Source: Streptomyces sp. Isolate_45 (lineage in GTDB: Bacteria; Actinomycetota; Actinomycetes; Streptomycetales; Streptomycetaceae). From it: 58,274 nucleotides of DNA. The notes beneath the pieces were generated by a model. That model was not told the DNA's origin, did not search any database, and was given only the letters and a program-made list of their open reading frames with translations. Each line of letters begins with the position of its first letter. The first letter of the stretch is position 1. Shown piece by piece: positions 25,492 through 34,596 of the stretch. The stretch covers positions 1-58,274 of the forward strand of contig NZ_JANFAK020000043.1 of assembly GCF_024721315.2 (NCBI RefSeq), given 5' to 3'. The position numbers and the translations under genes are program-made.

Positions 25492-26238
25492 ATGACCACA
25501 CCCCCCACCAACCACGGTGCGACAGTGGAAAACATGACCCACGACACCGCACACCAGCCCTACGGAACCCCCGACGTACCCCGCGTCGCCGTCCGCGGCG
25601 AAGCCCACCTCGAAGTCGACCCCGAAATCGCCCGCATCACCATCACCGTCAGCGCCCGCGGCACCGACCGCCGCACCGCACTCGACGACCTCACCCGCCG
25701 CAACAACACCGTCCTCGAACTCCTCAAGAGCTACGGCGAACCCGTCGAAAAACTCGAAACCGGCGCCTTCTCCATCACCCCCGAACTCACCCGCCACGGC
25801 CGCGCCGAACGCGTCCGCGCCTACCACGGCCGCGTCAACATCACCGCCGAACTCAACGACTTCACCACCCTCGGCGAACTCACCACCCGCCTCGCCGACC
25901 TCGAACTCACCCGCGTCGACGGCCCCTGGTGGGCCCTGCGCCCCACCTCACCCGCCCACGGCGAAGCCCGCCGCCAAGCCGTCCTCGAAGCCGTCCAACG
26001 CGCCCGCGAATACGCCCACGCCCTCGGCGCCGACCTCGCCGCCCTCGTCGAACTCGCCGACATCGAAACCGAGAACGACACCCCCTTCGCCCGCGCCGGC
26101 GGCAGCGCGATGCGCAGCATGGCCTTCGCCGGCGCCATCGAGGACGACACCCCCCCGCCCCTCGACCTCGAACCCCAGCGCCAGACCGTCCACGCACAGG
26201 TGAACGCCCGCTTCACCATGACCCCGCCGCAACTCTGA
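25492..26238 (+). CDS. SIMPL (DUF541) domain protein
   Basis: A 248-aa protein dominated by a SIMPL/DUF541 domain from about residue 25: RVAVRGEAHLEVDPEIARITITVSARG at the start and QRQTVHAQVNARFTM at the end. The function of the family is poorly known; some members bind or signal at the envelope. No signal peptide is seen here. The start is uncertain: ATG 25492 is the longest, ATG 25534 the alternative, neither with a clear Shine-Dalgarno sequence. Divergent from the 5'-nucleotidase and followed by a strong terminator. Confidence 0.82.
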   Translation: MTTPPTNHGATVENMTHDTAHQPYGTPDVPRVAVRGEAHLEVDPEIARITITVSARGTDRRTALDDLTRRNNTVLELLKSYGEPVEKLETGAFSITPELTRHGRAERVRAYHGRVNITAELNDFTTLGELTTRLADLELTRVDGPWWALRPTSPAHGEARRQAVLEAVQRAREYAHALGADLAALVELADIETENDTPFARAGGSAMRSMAFAGAIEDDTPPPLDLEPQRQTVHAQVNARFTMTPPQL

Positions 26239-26282
26239 CAGCCCGAAGAAGCCACGAGCGAAACCGGACAAAAACGCGCCAC

Positions 26283-26306
26283 GGGGGTGCTCCGATGAGC
26301 ACCCCC
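26283..26306. terminator. SIMPL gene terminator
   Basis: GGGGGTGCTC-CGAT-GAGCACCCCC is a perfect 10-bp stem with a tetraloop, 44 bp past the stop. It insulates the pyruvate kinase promoter. Confidence 0.8.
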
Positions 26307-26371
26307 ATGCACATTCAACAGTTGTCAACAAGCTTTCGCCCAAAGGTTGTTGAGCAGACACCCACAACCAA

Positions 26372-26400
26372 TTTCCTACTCCCTGGTAGGGGCATACGCT
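26372..26400 (+). promoter_or_regulatory. Predicted pyk promoter (leaderless)
   Basis: A -35-like TTTCCT, a 17-bp spacer and -10 TACGCT end 6 nt before the pyk ATG, so transcription would start at or next to the start codon. A TCAACAA/TTGTTGA inverted repeat (26325-26353) just upstream is a possible regulator site. Confidence 0.5.
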
Positions 26401-26406
26401 CGACCC

Positions 26407-27834
26407 ATGCGCCGAGCCAAAATCGTCTGTACCCTGGGCCCCGCCACCGACTCGTACGACCAGATCAAAGCCCTGGTCGAAGCCGGAATGGACATCGCCC
26501 GCTTCAACCTCAGCCACGGCACCTACGCCGAACACGAGGAGCGCTACCACCACGTACGCAAGGCCTCCGACGAAACCGGCCGCAGCGTCGGAATCCTCGC
26601 CGACCTTCAAGGCCCGAAGATCCGCCTCGGCCGCTTCCGCGAAGGCCCCGTACTCCTTGAACGCGGCGACGAGTTCACCATCACCGTCGAAGACCACCAA
26701 GGCGACCGCCACACCTGCGGCACCACCTACAAAGGACTCGCCACCGACGTCACCACCGGCGAACGCATCCTCGTCGACGACGGCCGCGTCACCCTCGAAG
26801 TCACCGCCATCGACGGACCCCGCGTCCACACCCGCGTCATCGAAGGCGGCATGGTCTCCGACCACAAAGGACTCAACCTCCCCGGAGTCGCCGTCTCCGT
26901 CCCCGCCCTCAGCGACAAGGACATCGAAGACCTCCGCTGGGCCCTACGCACCGGCGCCGACGTCATCGCCCTCTCCTTCGTCCGCAGCGGCCACGACATC
27001 AAGGACGTCCACCGCATCATGGACGAGGAAGGCCGCCGCCTCCCCGTCATCGCCAAGGTCGAAAAACCCCAAGCCGTCGACAACATCGACGACATCGTCG
27101 CCGCCTTCGACGGCATCATGGTCGCCCGCGGCGACCTCGGCGTCGAAATGCCCCTCGAACAAGTCCCCATCGTCCAAAAGCGCGCCGTCAAACTCGCCAA
27201 GCGCAACGCCAAACCCGTCATCGTCGCCACCCAAATGCTCGACTCGATGATCGACAACTCCCGACCCACCCGCGCCGAAGCCTCCGACGTCGCCAACGCC
27301 GTCATCGACGGCACCGACGCCGTCATGCTCTCCGGCGAAACCAGCGTCGGCAAACACCCCATCGAAACCGTCCGCACCATGGCCCGCATCGTCGAAGCCG
27401 CCGAGGAAGACATCCTCGCCAAGGGCCTCCCGCCCCTCACCGAACGCAACAAACCCCGCACCCAAGGCGGAGCCGTCGCCCGCGCCGCAGCCGAAATGGG
27501 CGACTTCCTCGGCGCCAAATTCCTCATCGCCTTCACCCAGAGCGGCGACACCGTCCGCCGACTCTCCCGCTACCGCTCACCCATCCCCCTCCTCGCCTTC
27601 ACCCCCGACCAGGCCACCCGCTCCCAACTCAACCTCACCTGGGGCGTCGAAACCTTCCTCGGCCCCCACGTCGACTCAACCGACGCCATGGTCGCCCAAG
27701 TCGAAGAAGAACTCCTGCGCATCGGACGCTGCGTACCCGGAGACATCGTCGTCATCACCGCCGGCTCACCCCCCGGCGTCAGCGGCAAGACCAACCTCGT
27801 CCGCATCCACCACATCGGCGACGCCGTACGCTGA
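26407..27834 (+). CDS. pyk: Pyruvate kinase
   Basis: Final glycolytic enzyme: PEP + ADP to pyruvate + ATP. The 475-aa protein starts MRRAKIVCTLGPATDS and has the substrate/Mg2+ site MVARGDLGVEMP, the catalytic Lys region VIAKVEKPQAVDNID, and a C-terminal allosteric domain. Full-length for the family. No Shine-Dalgarno sequence precedes the ATG; a -10 hexamer 6 nt upstream suggests a leaderless transcript. Monocistronic, with a SIMPL gene terminator before it. Confidence 0.95.
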   Translation: MRRAKIVCTLGPATDSYDQIKALVEAGMDIARFNLSHGTYAEHEERYHHVRKASDETGRSVGILADLQGPKIRLGRFREGPVLLERGDEFTITVEDHQGDRHTCGTTYKGLATDVTTGERILVDDGRVTLEVTAIDGPRVHTRVIEGGMVSDHKGLNLPGVAVSVPALSDKDIEDLRWALRTGADVIALSFVRSGHDIKDVHRIMDEEGRRLPVIAKVEKPQAVDNIDDIVAAFDGIMVARGDLGVEMPLEQVPIVQKRAVKLAKRNAKPVIVATQMLDSMIDNSRPTRAEASDVANAVIDGTDAVMLSGETSVGKHPIETVRTMARIVEAAEEDILAKGLPPLTERNKPRTQGGAVARAAAEMGDFLGAKFLIAFTQSGDTVRRLSRYRSPIPLLAFTPDQATRSQLNLTWGVETFLGPHVDSTDAMVAQVEEELLRIGRCVPGDIVVITAGSPPGVSGKTNLVRIHHIGDAVR

Positions 27835-27948
27835 CCCACCCCGTCCCTCCACAACTTGCCGGCGACCCGCACCACCCACCAGCGGCCCACCCGGCAAGCC
27901 GGAGGGGCCCCGCCCCCACCCCCACCCCCGCCCGCCGCACGGCGCGGG

Positions 27949-27954
27949 TACGGT
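27949..27954 (+). promoter_or_regulatory. -10-like element of GNAT gene
   Basis: TACGGT ends 6 nt before the ATG at 27961, which lacks a Shine-Dalgarno sequence. Candidate leaderless start; no clear -35. Confidence 0.4.
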
Positions 27955-27960
27955 GACGCG

Positions 27961-28464
27961 ATGGCCCGCACCATCACGCACCTGGAGATGACCGACCCCG
28001 GCGAACTGCGCCCGGGGCGCCCCGTACCCGCCATGGAACTCCGCCGCGAAGCAGGCCTCACCGCCCTCGCGCGAACCGTCCAGGCCCGCGTCGGAGCCGC
28101 CCACGGATGGCGCAGCTCCACCCGCACCGACCAACAGTGGGACGAACTGGCCCGCACCAACCCCCACCGCCAGTACTGGCTCATCACCCTCGCCGACGAG
28201 CCGATCGGCATCACCGCACTCGAACCCCACCCCGGCGGCGACGTCGAGATCCGCACCTTCGGCCTGCTCCCCGAACACATCGGCCGAGGACTCGGCGGCC
28301 ACGCCCTGACCCTCGCCCTCGAACAGGCATGGGCCACCACCCCGCTCGACGCCGAAACCGTCCAGCAGGTCCGGCTCCACACCAACTCCGACGACCACCC
28401 CAGCGCCCTCCTCAACTACCTGAGCCGAGGCCTACGCGTCCACCACACCGAAACCGAGAACTAG
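27961..28464 (+). CDS. GNAT-family N-acetyltransferase
   Basis: A 167-aa acetyl-CoA-dependent acyltransferase with the GNAT core: WLITLADEPIGITALEPH strand pair, EIRTFGLLPEHIGRGLGGHALTLAL (the R/Q-x-x-G-x-G/A acetyl-CoA site) and the late LHTNSDDHPSALLNYLSRGLR helix-strand. The first about 30 residues resemble a short adapter before the domain. Substrate unknown. It follows pyk by 126 bp; the gap contains only C-rich sequence. Confidence 0.85.
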   Translation: MARTITHLEMTDPGELRPGRPVPAMELRREAGLTALARTVQARVGAAHGWRSSTRTDQQWDELARTNPHRQYWLITLADEPIGITALEPHPGGDVEIRTFGLLPEHIGRGLGGHALTLALEQAWATTPLDAETVQQVRLHTNSDDHPSALLNYLSRGLRVHHTETEN

Positions 28465-28522
28465 CCCCGATCCGATTCCTCGCCCCGCCCGTGAATCCGC
28501 CCCCGACCCGTCAGCAGCCCTG

Positions 28523-28822
28523 TCAAGGAACGTCCTGACCGATCGCCCGGATCACGTCGGCAAGCCACACCAAGTGGTGCCCCACGGCCCGATCCTGATG
28601 AGCAAGCAGATCCTCAAGGTGCTGCCACGACTCCGAAAGCTCCCCGATCGTGAAGGCCCGGGGCTCGGCGCCGATGCTGTACAACTCGTCGGCCGGGACA
28701 GACCAGAAGAGATCTTCCTCGAGCGTCACGGTGGGTCCGGCCGACGCTTCAATGTGCCGAAGCGCCACGTCCAAAGCACGACGAAGCTGATCGATGGGAA
28801 TCCGCACGGGTTCGGTGGCCAT
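28523..28822 (-). CDS. Conserved-looking hypothetical protein (99 aa)
   Basis: A small acidic soluble protein without signal peptide or membrane segment. It looks mostly helical, with Trp/His-rich patches (DLFWSVPADELY, ESWQHLEDLL, HHLVWLADVIRAIG). I do not recognise a family; the size and composition are reminiscent of small immunity-type proteins but no toxin is adjacent. ATG 28822 is preferred over TTG 28840 because GGTGAGG sits 8 nt before it. Convergent with the GNAT gene. Confidence 0.7.
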   Translation of the reverse strand: MATEPVRIPIDQLRRALDVALRHIEASAGPTVTLEEDLFWSVPADELYSIGAEPRAFTIGELSESWQHLEDLLAHQDRAVGHHLVWLADVIRAIGQDVP

Positions 28823-28887
28823 GGCGCCATCCTCACCCAATCACACCGGCCACGCCCCACCGGGCAGGACCTGGACCCCCACCCCAC

Positions 28888-29139
28888 CTACCAACCGAAC
28901 CGCCGGTCCACCACCCGCGCGAACTCCTCGAACGACAACACCGCGTCCCCGTTCTGATCCGCCTCGTCGAACAACGCCGACGACGCGTCCGCATCACCCA
29001 CACCCCAGAACGGCAGATCGCCCCGAGCCGCCAGCGTCGGCCCCTGCGCCCGCAACGCGCTGATCACCTCCACCCGCGTCAGCTGCCCGTCGTGGTTCAG
29101 ATCCAACGCCTCGAACAGCTTGCGAGCCTTCTCGCTCAT
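28888..29139 (-). CDS. EF-hand calcium-binding protein
   Basis: An 83-aa calmodulin-like protein with two EF-hand loops: DLNHDGQLTRVE near residue 14 and DQNGDAVLSFEE near residue 62. Acidic ligands are in the expected positions of the 12-residue loops. No signal peptide, so probably a cytosolic Ca2+ buffer or sensor, as found in streptomycetes. The ATG at 29139 has an AAGGGG Shine-Dalgarno sequence; a GTG lies one codon upstream. Confidence 0.85.
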   Translation of the reverse strand: MSEKARKLFEALDLNHDGQLTRVEVISALRAQGPTLAARGDLPFWGVGDADASSALFDEADQNGDAVLSFEEFARVVDRRFGW

Positions 29140-29212
29140 CACGGAGTCCCCTTCTCACGGTGCCGAGTCCTTCACGCACCCTACGCGCGGCCCCGCGCAC
29201 CGGGGCCGGGGG

Positions 29213-29962
29213 TCAGTGCTTCGGCCCGACGTGGGCGTCCATGAGCGCGACGGACGCCTTGCGCGCGACGGACACGTTGAAGGGGTCACCGCCCCGAGCC
29301 AGGACCGTCCACTCGACGCCGACCTTGGTGAGGGTGTCGGTGCAGTGCTTCCGGATGTCGTCCGACTTGTTGGTGAAGAAGTAGCGGGGGTACTCGTACC
29401 GCTTGCCGTTGCGGACGGTCCAGTTCATGCTCCGGCACCCGTCGGAGTGGATCAGCCCCTTGATGAACTCCCAGGGGTGCGCGTCGACGATCTCCTGCTG
29501 CCAGTCTTCGAGGACGATCCGCCGCTCGTGCTTCTTCCCCGGCCCGTGCTGCGGGAACAGGCACGTCCAGTGCCGCCCGTAGCTGGTGACGTTGACACAG
29601 CCTTGGCGCTGCAATACGTAGGCCTTGTCGGACGGCCGCACCGCCCGGACGGCCGCCCGGCACTCCTCGATCAGTCCGGGCCAGGCGTCGGCACACGCGA
29701 TGCGCAGAAGGTGGCCACCTCGGGGGTGGGCGCTGATGCAACCATCGCCGAGATAGAGGCCGAGGAGATAGGCGTAGGCCGACGGGTCGGCAGGCCGACC
29801 ATCGCAAGGGGCCCACCGGTTCCGGTGGGGGAGCGGCTCCAGTCGGACCTGCCAGGCGCGGATCGCTGCTCGGGATATCCCGGTCTCCCGGCTCACCGAG
29901 TTCATGCTGCGCCCCTCGGCGAGTAGCCCGAGAGCGTGCAGGCGCGTGTTGGTGTCGTACAT
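29213..29962 (-). CDS. HTH plus LAGLIDADG-motif protein next to tRNA
   Basis: A 249-aa protein. The N terminus has a resolvase-like HTH (residues about 6-30: LHALGLLAEGRSMNSVSRET, then GISRAAIRAW). The rest carries two LAGLIDADG-like motifs, YLLGLYLGDGCIS and FIKGLIHSDGC, spaced as in monomeric homing endonucleases, and ends in ASVALMDAHVGP. The acidic residues of both motifs are intact. Start 29962 is preferred because the longer GTG start (30037) lies inside the terminator hairpin of the tRNA. Related proteins are free-standing in many actinobacteria; nuclease versus regulator is open. No intron or intein is seen nearby. Confidence 0.8.
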   Translation of the reverse strand: MYDTNTRLHALGLLAEGRSMNSVSRETGISRAAIRAWQVRLEPLPHRNRWAPCDGRPADPSAYAYLLGLYLGDGCISAHPRGGHLLRIACADAWPGLIEECRAAVRAVRPSDKAYVLQRQGCVNVTSYGRHWTCLFPQHGPGKKHERRIVLEDWQQEIVDAHPWEFIKGLIHSDGCRSMNWTVRNGKRYEYPRYFFTNKSDDIRKHCTDTLTKVGVEWTVLARGGDPFNVSVARKASVALMDAHVGPKH

Positions 29963-30028
29963 GAGCTCGACGCTGCAACGTGCAATTCGCTCATGCTGTG
30001 CATTTCTGCGCGCTTCGCTGAAACGAGT

Positions 30029-30056
30029 GAAGGTCACGCGTTTTCGCGTGACCTTC
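30029..30056 (-). terminator. tRNA terminator hairpin
   Basis: A perfect 12-bp stem (arms 30029-30040 and 30045-30056) with a 4-nt loop that reads AAAA on the minus strand, 16 nt after the tRNA 3' end on that strand. Confidence 0.7.
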
Positions 30057-30071
30057 GAAATAAAGGAAAAG

Positions 30072-30146
30072 TGCCCCAGGTGGGATTCGAACCCACACTG
30101 TCCGCTGTTTGAGAGCGGCCTCTCTGACCAGTTGGAGTACTGGGGC
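30072..30146 (-). tRNA. tRNA-Leu(CAA)-like, without long variable arm
   Basis: A 75-nt cloverleaf. The acceptor GCCCCAG pairs perfectly with CTGGGGC, discriminator A73. The anticodon stem CCGCT/AGCGG closes the loop CTCAAAC, anticodon CAA. The T arm GTGGG-TTCGAAT-CCCAC is canonical. The variable loop is only 5 nt (ACAGT), not the long class II arm normal for tRNA-Leu, while the D stem is 3 bp with a large loop as in class II tRNAs. No CCA is encoded. Decoding function is uncertain. Confidence 0.85.
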
Positions 30147-30243
30147 CTAAGAAACGAAGGGCTACGGGAACCCTGCGTGCCACCACCTTACAGGAGCTCG
30201 GTAGGCTCGGGGGAGCTGTTATGCCCCGCAAAGAGGAGCCCCC

Positions 30244-30903
30244 GTGACCGCCGAGCACGAGTCGACGCCCACGCCCGACGCCGACCAGTCGCACGTTCCG
30301 CCGCTGACGACGCGCGTCGTCATCGCCGAGGACGAGGCGCTCATCCGTCTCGACCTGAAGGAAATGCTGGAGGAGGAGGGGTACTCCGTCGTCGGTGAGG
30401 CCGGGGACGGTCAGAAGGCCGTCGAGCTGGCCCGCGAGCACCGGCCGGACCTCGTCATCCTGGACGTGAAGATGCCCGTCCTGGACGGGATCTCCGCCGC
30501 CGAGAAGATCGCGGAGGAGTCCATCGCCCCCGTGCTGATGCTGACCGCGTTCTCGCAGCGCGACCTGGTCGAGCGGGCCCGTGACGCCGGTGCCATGGCG
30601 TACCTCGTCAAGCCGTTCAGCAAGAGCGACGTCGTGCCGGCCATCGAGATGGCCGTCTCCCGCTTCGCCGAGCTGAAGGCGTTGGAGAAGGAGGTCGCGG
30701 ACCTCTCCCTGCGTCTGGAGACCCGCAAGCTGGTCGACCGGGCCAAGAGCATCCTGCAGACCCAGTACGGGCTCAGCGAGCCCGCGGCCTTCCGGTGGAT
30801 CCAGAAGACCTCCATGGACCGTCGCATGTCCATGCAGCAGGTCGCCGAGGCGGTCATCGAGGACGCCGAGGAGAAGAAGCAGCAGCAGAACGCGGCCAAG
30901 TAG
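30244..30903 (+). CDS. pdtaR: ANTAR-domain response regulator (PdtaR-like)
   Basis: RNA-binding response regulator acting by transcription antitermination, normally phosphorylated by a PdtaS-type kinase not in this window. The 219-aa protein has a receiver domain (about residues 24-142) with phosphoacceptor Asp in DLVILDVKMPVLDG, then a short coiled linker and an ANTAR domain: LVDRAKSILQTQYGLSEPAAFRWIQKTS. The GTG start has GAGGAG well placed. It ends before a long bidirectional terminator. Confidence 0.92.
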   Translation: MTAEHESTPTPDADQSHVPPLTTRVVIAEDEALIRLDLKEMLEEEGYSVVGEAGDGQKAVELAREHRPDLVILDVKMPVLDGISAAEKIAEESIAPVLMLTAFSQRDLVERARDAGAMAYLVKPFSKSDVVPAIEMAVSRFAELKALEKEVADLSLRLETRKLVDRAKSILQTQYGLSEPAAFRWIQKTSMDRRMSMQQVAEAVIEDAEEKKQQQNAAK

Positions 30904-30920
30904 GCCGGTGGTCCGCCATA

Positions 30921-30966
30921 CGCCGTGAGGCCCGTCTCCCCCCGAGGGGAGACGGGCCTCACGGCG
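30921..30966. terminator. Bidirectional terminator, perfect 21-bp stem
   Basis: Arms 30921-30941 and 30946-30966 are fully complementary with a 4-nt loop. It lies between the convergent pdtaR and livF genes. Confidence 0.88.
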
Positions 30967-30988
30967 TTGGTGCGGGTGCGGGGTGCGG

Positions 30989-31701
30989 TCAGTCCTCGCC
31001 GAGGTAGGCCTTGCGGACGTCCTCGTTGTGCAGGAGTTCCTGGCCGGTGCCCGAGAGCACGATCTTGCCGATCTCCATCACGTGCGCCTTGTCGGCCAGC
31101 GAGAGGGCCGCCTGGGCGTTCTGTTCGACCAGCAGGATGGTGGTCCCGGTGGCCTTGAGTTCGGCGATGGTCGCCATGATCTTCTGCATCATGAGCGGGG
31201 ACAGGCCCATGGAGGGCTCGTCCAGCATGAGCAGCTTGGGCTGGCACATGAGCGCGCGTCCCATGGCGAGCATCTGCTGCTCGCCGCCCGAGAGGGTGCC
31301 GGCGGCCTGCTTGCGGCGCTCTCCCAGGATGGGGAAGAGCTCGTAGGCGCGCTGGATGTCCTTCTCGATGCCCTCTTTGTCGGTGCGCAGGAAGGCGCCG
31401 AGCTGGAGGTTCTCGGTGATCGTCAGCCGGGGGAAGATGTGGCGTCCCTCGGGGGAGTGGGCCAGCTTCATGGCGACGATCTTGTGGGCGGGGACGTTGG
31501 CCAGGGGCTGGCCGTCGAAGACGATGCTGCCGCTGGTGGGCTTGAGGAGCCCGGAGAGGGTGCGCAGGGTGGTGGTCTTGCCGGCGCCGTTGGTGCCGAC
31601 GAGGCAGACGATTTCGCCCTGGTTGACTTCGAAGGAGATTCCCTTGACGGCTTCGATCTTGCCGTAGGCGACTTTGAGGTCCTGGACCTTGAGGAGTGCG
31701 G

Positions 31702-31705
<4 letters not shown>
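30989..31705 (-). CDS. livF: Branched-chain amino acid ABC transporter ATP-binding protein LivF
   Basis: A 238-aa ABC ATPase that with LivG powers uptake of branched-chain amino acids. Walker A is GTNGAGKTT, the signature is LSGGEQQMLAMGRAL and Walker B LLMLDEPSMGLSP. The short form lacking extra domains is typical of LivF. Its ATG overlaps the stop of livG by 4 bp. Last gene of the liv operon, ending at the bidirectional terminator. Confidence 0.94.
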
Positions 31706-32766
<1,061 letters not shown>

Positions 32767-32769
32767 GGC

Positions 32770-34596
32770 TTATGCACCCGCCTTGGCGGTGGCGAGGTCC
32801 GTGGGGGCCTGGCCAGCGGTGTCGTCGTGGTACTCGAGCTGCGCGCGCTTGTTGGCGATGAGGCCTTCGGGGCGGAAGCGCATGAGCAGGATGAGGGCGA
32901 TGCCGAACGCGAGGAGCTGGTAGTCCTGGAGGAAGGCCAGCTTCGCGGGGATCAGGAAGAGCAGTGCGGCGCCGAGGATGGGGCCGCGGATGGTGCCCAT
33001 TCCGCCGAGGATGACGGCGGCGAGGAGGAACGCGGAGTTCGGCGGGACGGGCCCGGCGAAGACGTAGTTCTCGGGGACGACCGTGCTGTTGACGTGTGCC
33101 TGGACCGTGCCGGCGAGGCCGGCGAGGGTGGCGCCCAGGGCGAAGGCGATGAGCTTGACCTTGAAGCCGTTGATGCCCATGGCCTCGGCGGCGGTCTCGT
33201 CCTCGCGGATGGCGACCCAGGCGCGGCCGATGCGGCTGTTGCCGGCGCGGGCGAAGACCACGATGACCAGGGCCATCACGAGCAGCATCAGGAAGTAGTA
33301 GTTGGCGTAGGCGCCGAGGACGATGCCGCCGACGTTGTGGGACTCCCCGAAGTTCCACCCGAAGAGTTCGAGGTGGGGGATGTTGGGGATGCCGTTGGGG
33401 CCGTTGGTGATGTCCGGGCCGGAGGTGCCGTCGAGGTTGCCCATGGCGATGCGGAAGATTTCTCCGAAGCCGAGGGTGACGATGGCGAGGTAGTCGCCGC
33501 GCAGGCGCAGGGTGGGTGCTCCGATGACCACGCCGAAGATGAGCGAGGCGAGGGCGCCGACGATGACCGCTGCCCAGAAGGGCAGGTGGATGCCGAAGGC
33601 GGAGGCGGTGCTGCCGGAGACCAGGGCGGCGGCGTAGGCGCCGACGCCGAGGAAGGCGACGTATCCGAGGTCGAGGAGACCGGCGAGGCCGACGACGACG
33701 TTGAGGCCGAGGGCGACGGTCGCGAAGATCAGGATGTTGACCGCGATGAGCGTGTAGGTGTCGCCGCTCTGCTGGATGAAGGGGAAGGCGATGGCCGCGG
33801 CCGCGGTGGCGATCAGCGTGACCTGGCGGTGCTTGGCGATGATCGCGGAGAGGCGCTCGACGAGACCGGACTTGGTGAGTGCGGCTGTGGCGAAGGCGAC
33901 GATCAGCAGGTAGGCGAAGAAGAGCTGCGGTTCCTTGTCGGGGGTGTCGATGCCGTACGTGACGACGAACAGGCCGACGGCGAAGGTTGCCGCGACGATC
34001 AGGATTTCGGCCCAGGAGGGGAGCTCGCGGGCCTTGGGGAGCTTGCCCTCACGGCGTCCGAGGCGGATGTGCCGGTAGAGGGCGTAGATGGCGATGCCGA
34101 CGATGACGGCGAGGAACCAGTTCCAGCGGGGCAGGTCTTCCACGGGCTTGCGGTCGAGGGGCAGGCCCAGGGCGCCGATGAAGGCGAGGATGACGCCGGC
34201 CGCTGCGACGTAGCCGCCGGGTTCGAGGTTGGCGAGTCCGCCGAGCTCGACCGTGATGGCGATGAGTGTGAACAGCGTCGTGGCGAGGGAACCGAACGCC
34301 GCGAGGAAGGTGGGGTTGTTGCCGCCGGAGGGGTTCAGCCATCGGAGGCCGCGGATTCCGTAGCCGGTGGCGGCGAGGAGCAGGGTGAGTGCTCCGCCGA
34401 CGATGGTGAGCATCTGGAGGTCGGCGGGGTACCCGTAGACGGTGAGGTCACCGGGGAACGCGTCGGTCCAGGTCCAGGCGAGGAACGCGGAGGCGATGGT
34501 GATGAGTGCGCCGACGAGGGTGAGGGCGCGTGCGGCGGTGGCCGGGAGGGGGATGACCGGGGAGGTCTCGGTGGTGTTGGTGGTCATGGTTCTCAC
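32770..34596 (-). CDS. livM: Branched-chain amino acid ABC transporter permease LivM
   Basis: A 608-aa inner-membrane permease. The C-terminal half (about residues 270-590) is the LivM/BPD_transp_2 domain with NVVVGLAGLLDLGYVAFLGVGAYAAAL and GNSRIGRAWVAIREDE. The N-terminal half carries about six extra hydrophobic segments, making the protein much longer than most LivM proteins. The GTG start at 34596 overlaps the livH stop (GTGA); ATG 34587 is an alternative three codons in. Confidence 0.93.
   Translation of the reverse strand: MRTMTTNTTETSPVIPLPATAARALTLVGALITIASAFLAWTWTDAFPGDLTVYGYPADLQMLTIVGGALTLLLAATGYGIRGLRWLNPSGGNNPTFLAAFGSLATTLFTLIAITVELGGLANLEPGGYVAAAGVILAFIGALGLPLDRKPVEDLPRWNWFLAVIVGIAIYALYRHIRLGRREGKLPKARELPSWAEILIVAATFAVGLFVVTYGIDTPDKEPQLFFAYLLIVAFATAALTKSGLVERLSAIIAKHRQVTLIATAAAAIAFPFIQQSGDTYTLIAVNILIFATVALGLNVVVGLAGLLDLGYVAFLGVGAYAAALVSGSTASAFGIHLPFWAAVIVGALASLIFGVVIGAPTLRLRGDYLAIVTLGFGEIFRIAMGNLDGTSGPDITNGPNGIPNIPHLELFGWNFGESHNVGGIVLGAYANYYFLMLLVMALVIVVFARAGNSRIGRAWVAIREDETAAEAMGINGFKVKLIAFALGATLAGLAGTVQAHVNSTVVPENYVFAGPVPPNSAFLLAAVILGGMGTIRGPILGAALLFLIPAKLAFLQDYQLLAFGIALILLMRFRPEGLIANKRAQLEYHDDTAGQAPTDLATAKAGA

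Noticed and set aside
29213..30146. tRNA as attachment site of an integrated element
   Set aside because: No integrase, excisionase or direct repeat of the tRNA 3' end is visible; the flanking genes look chromosomal.
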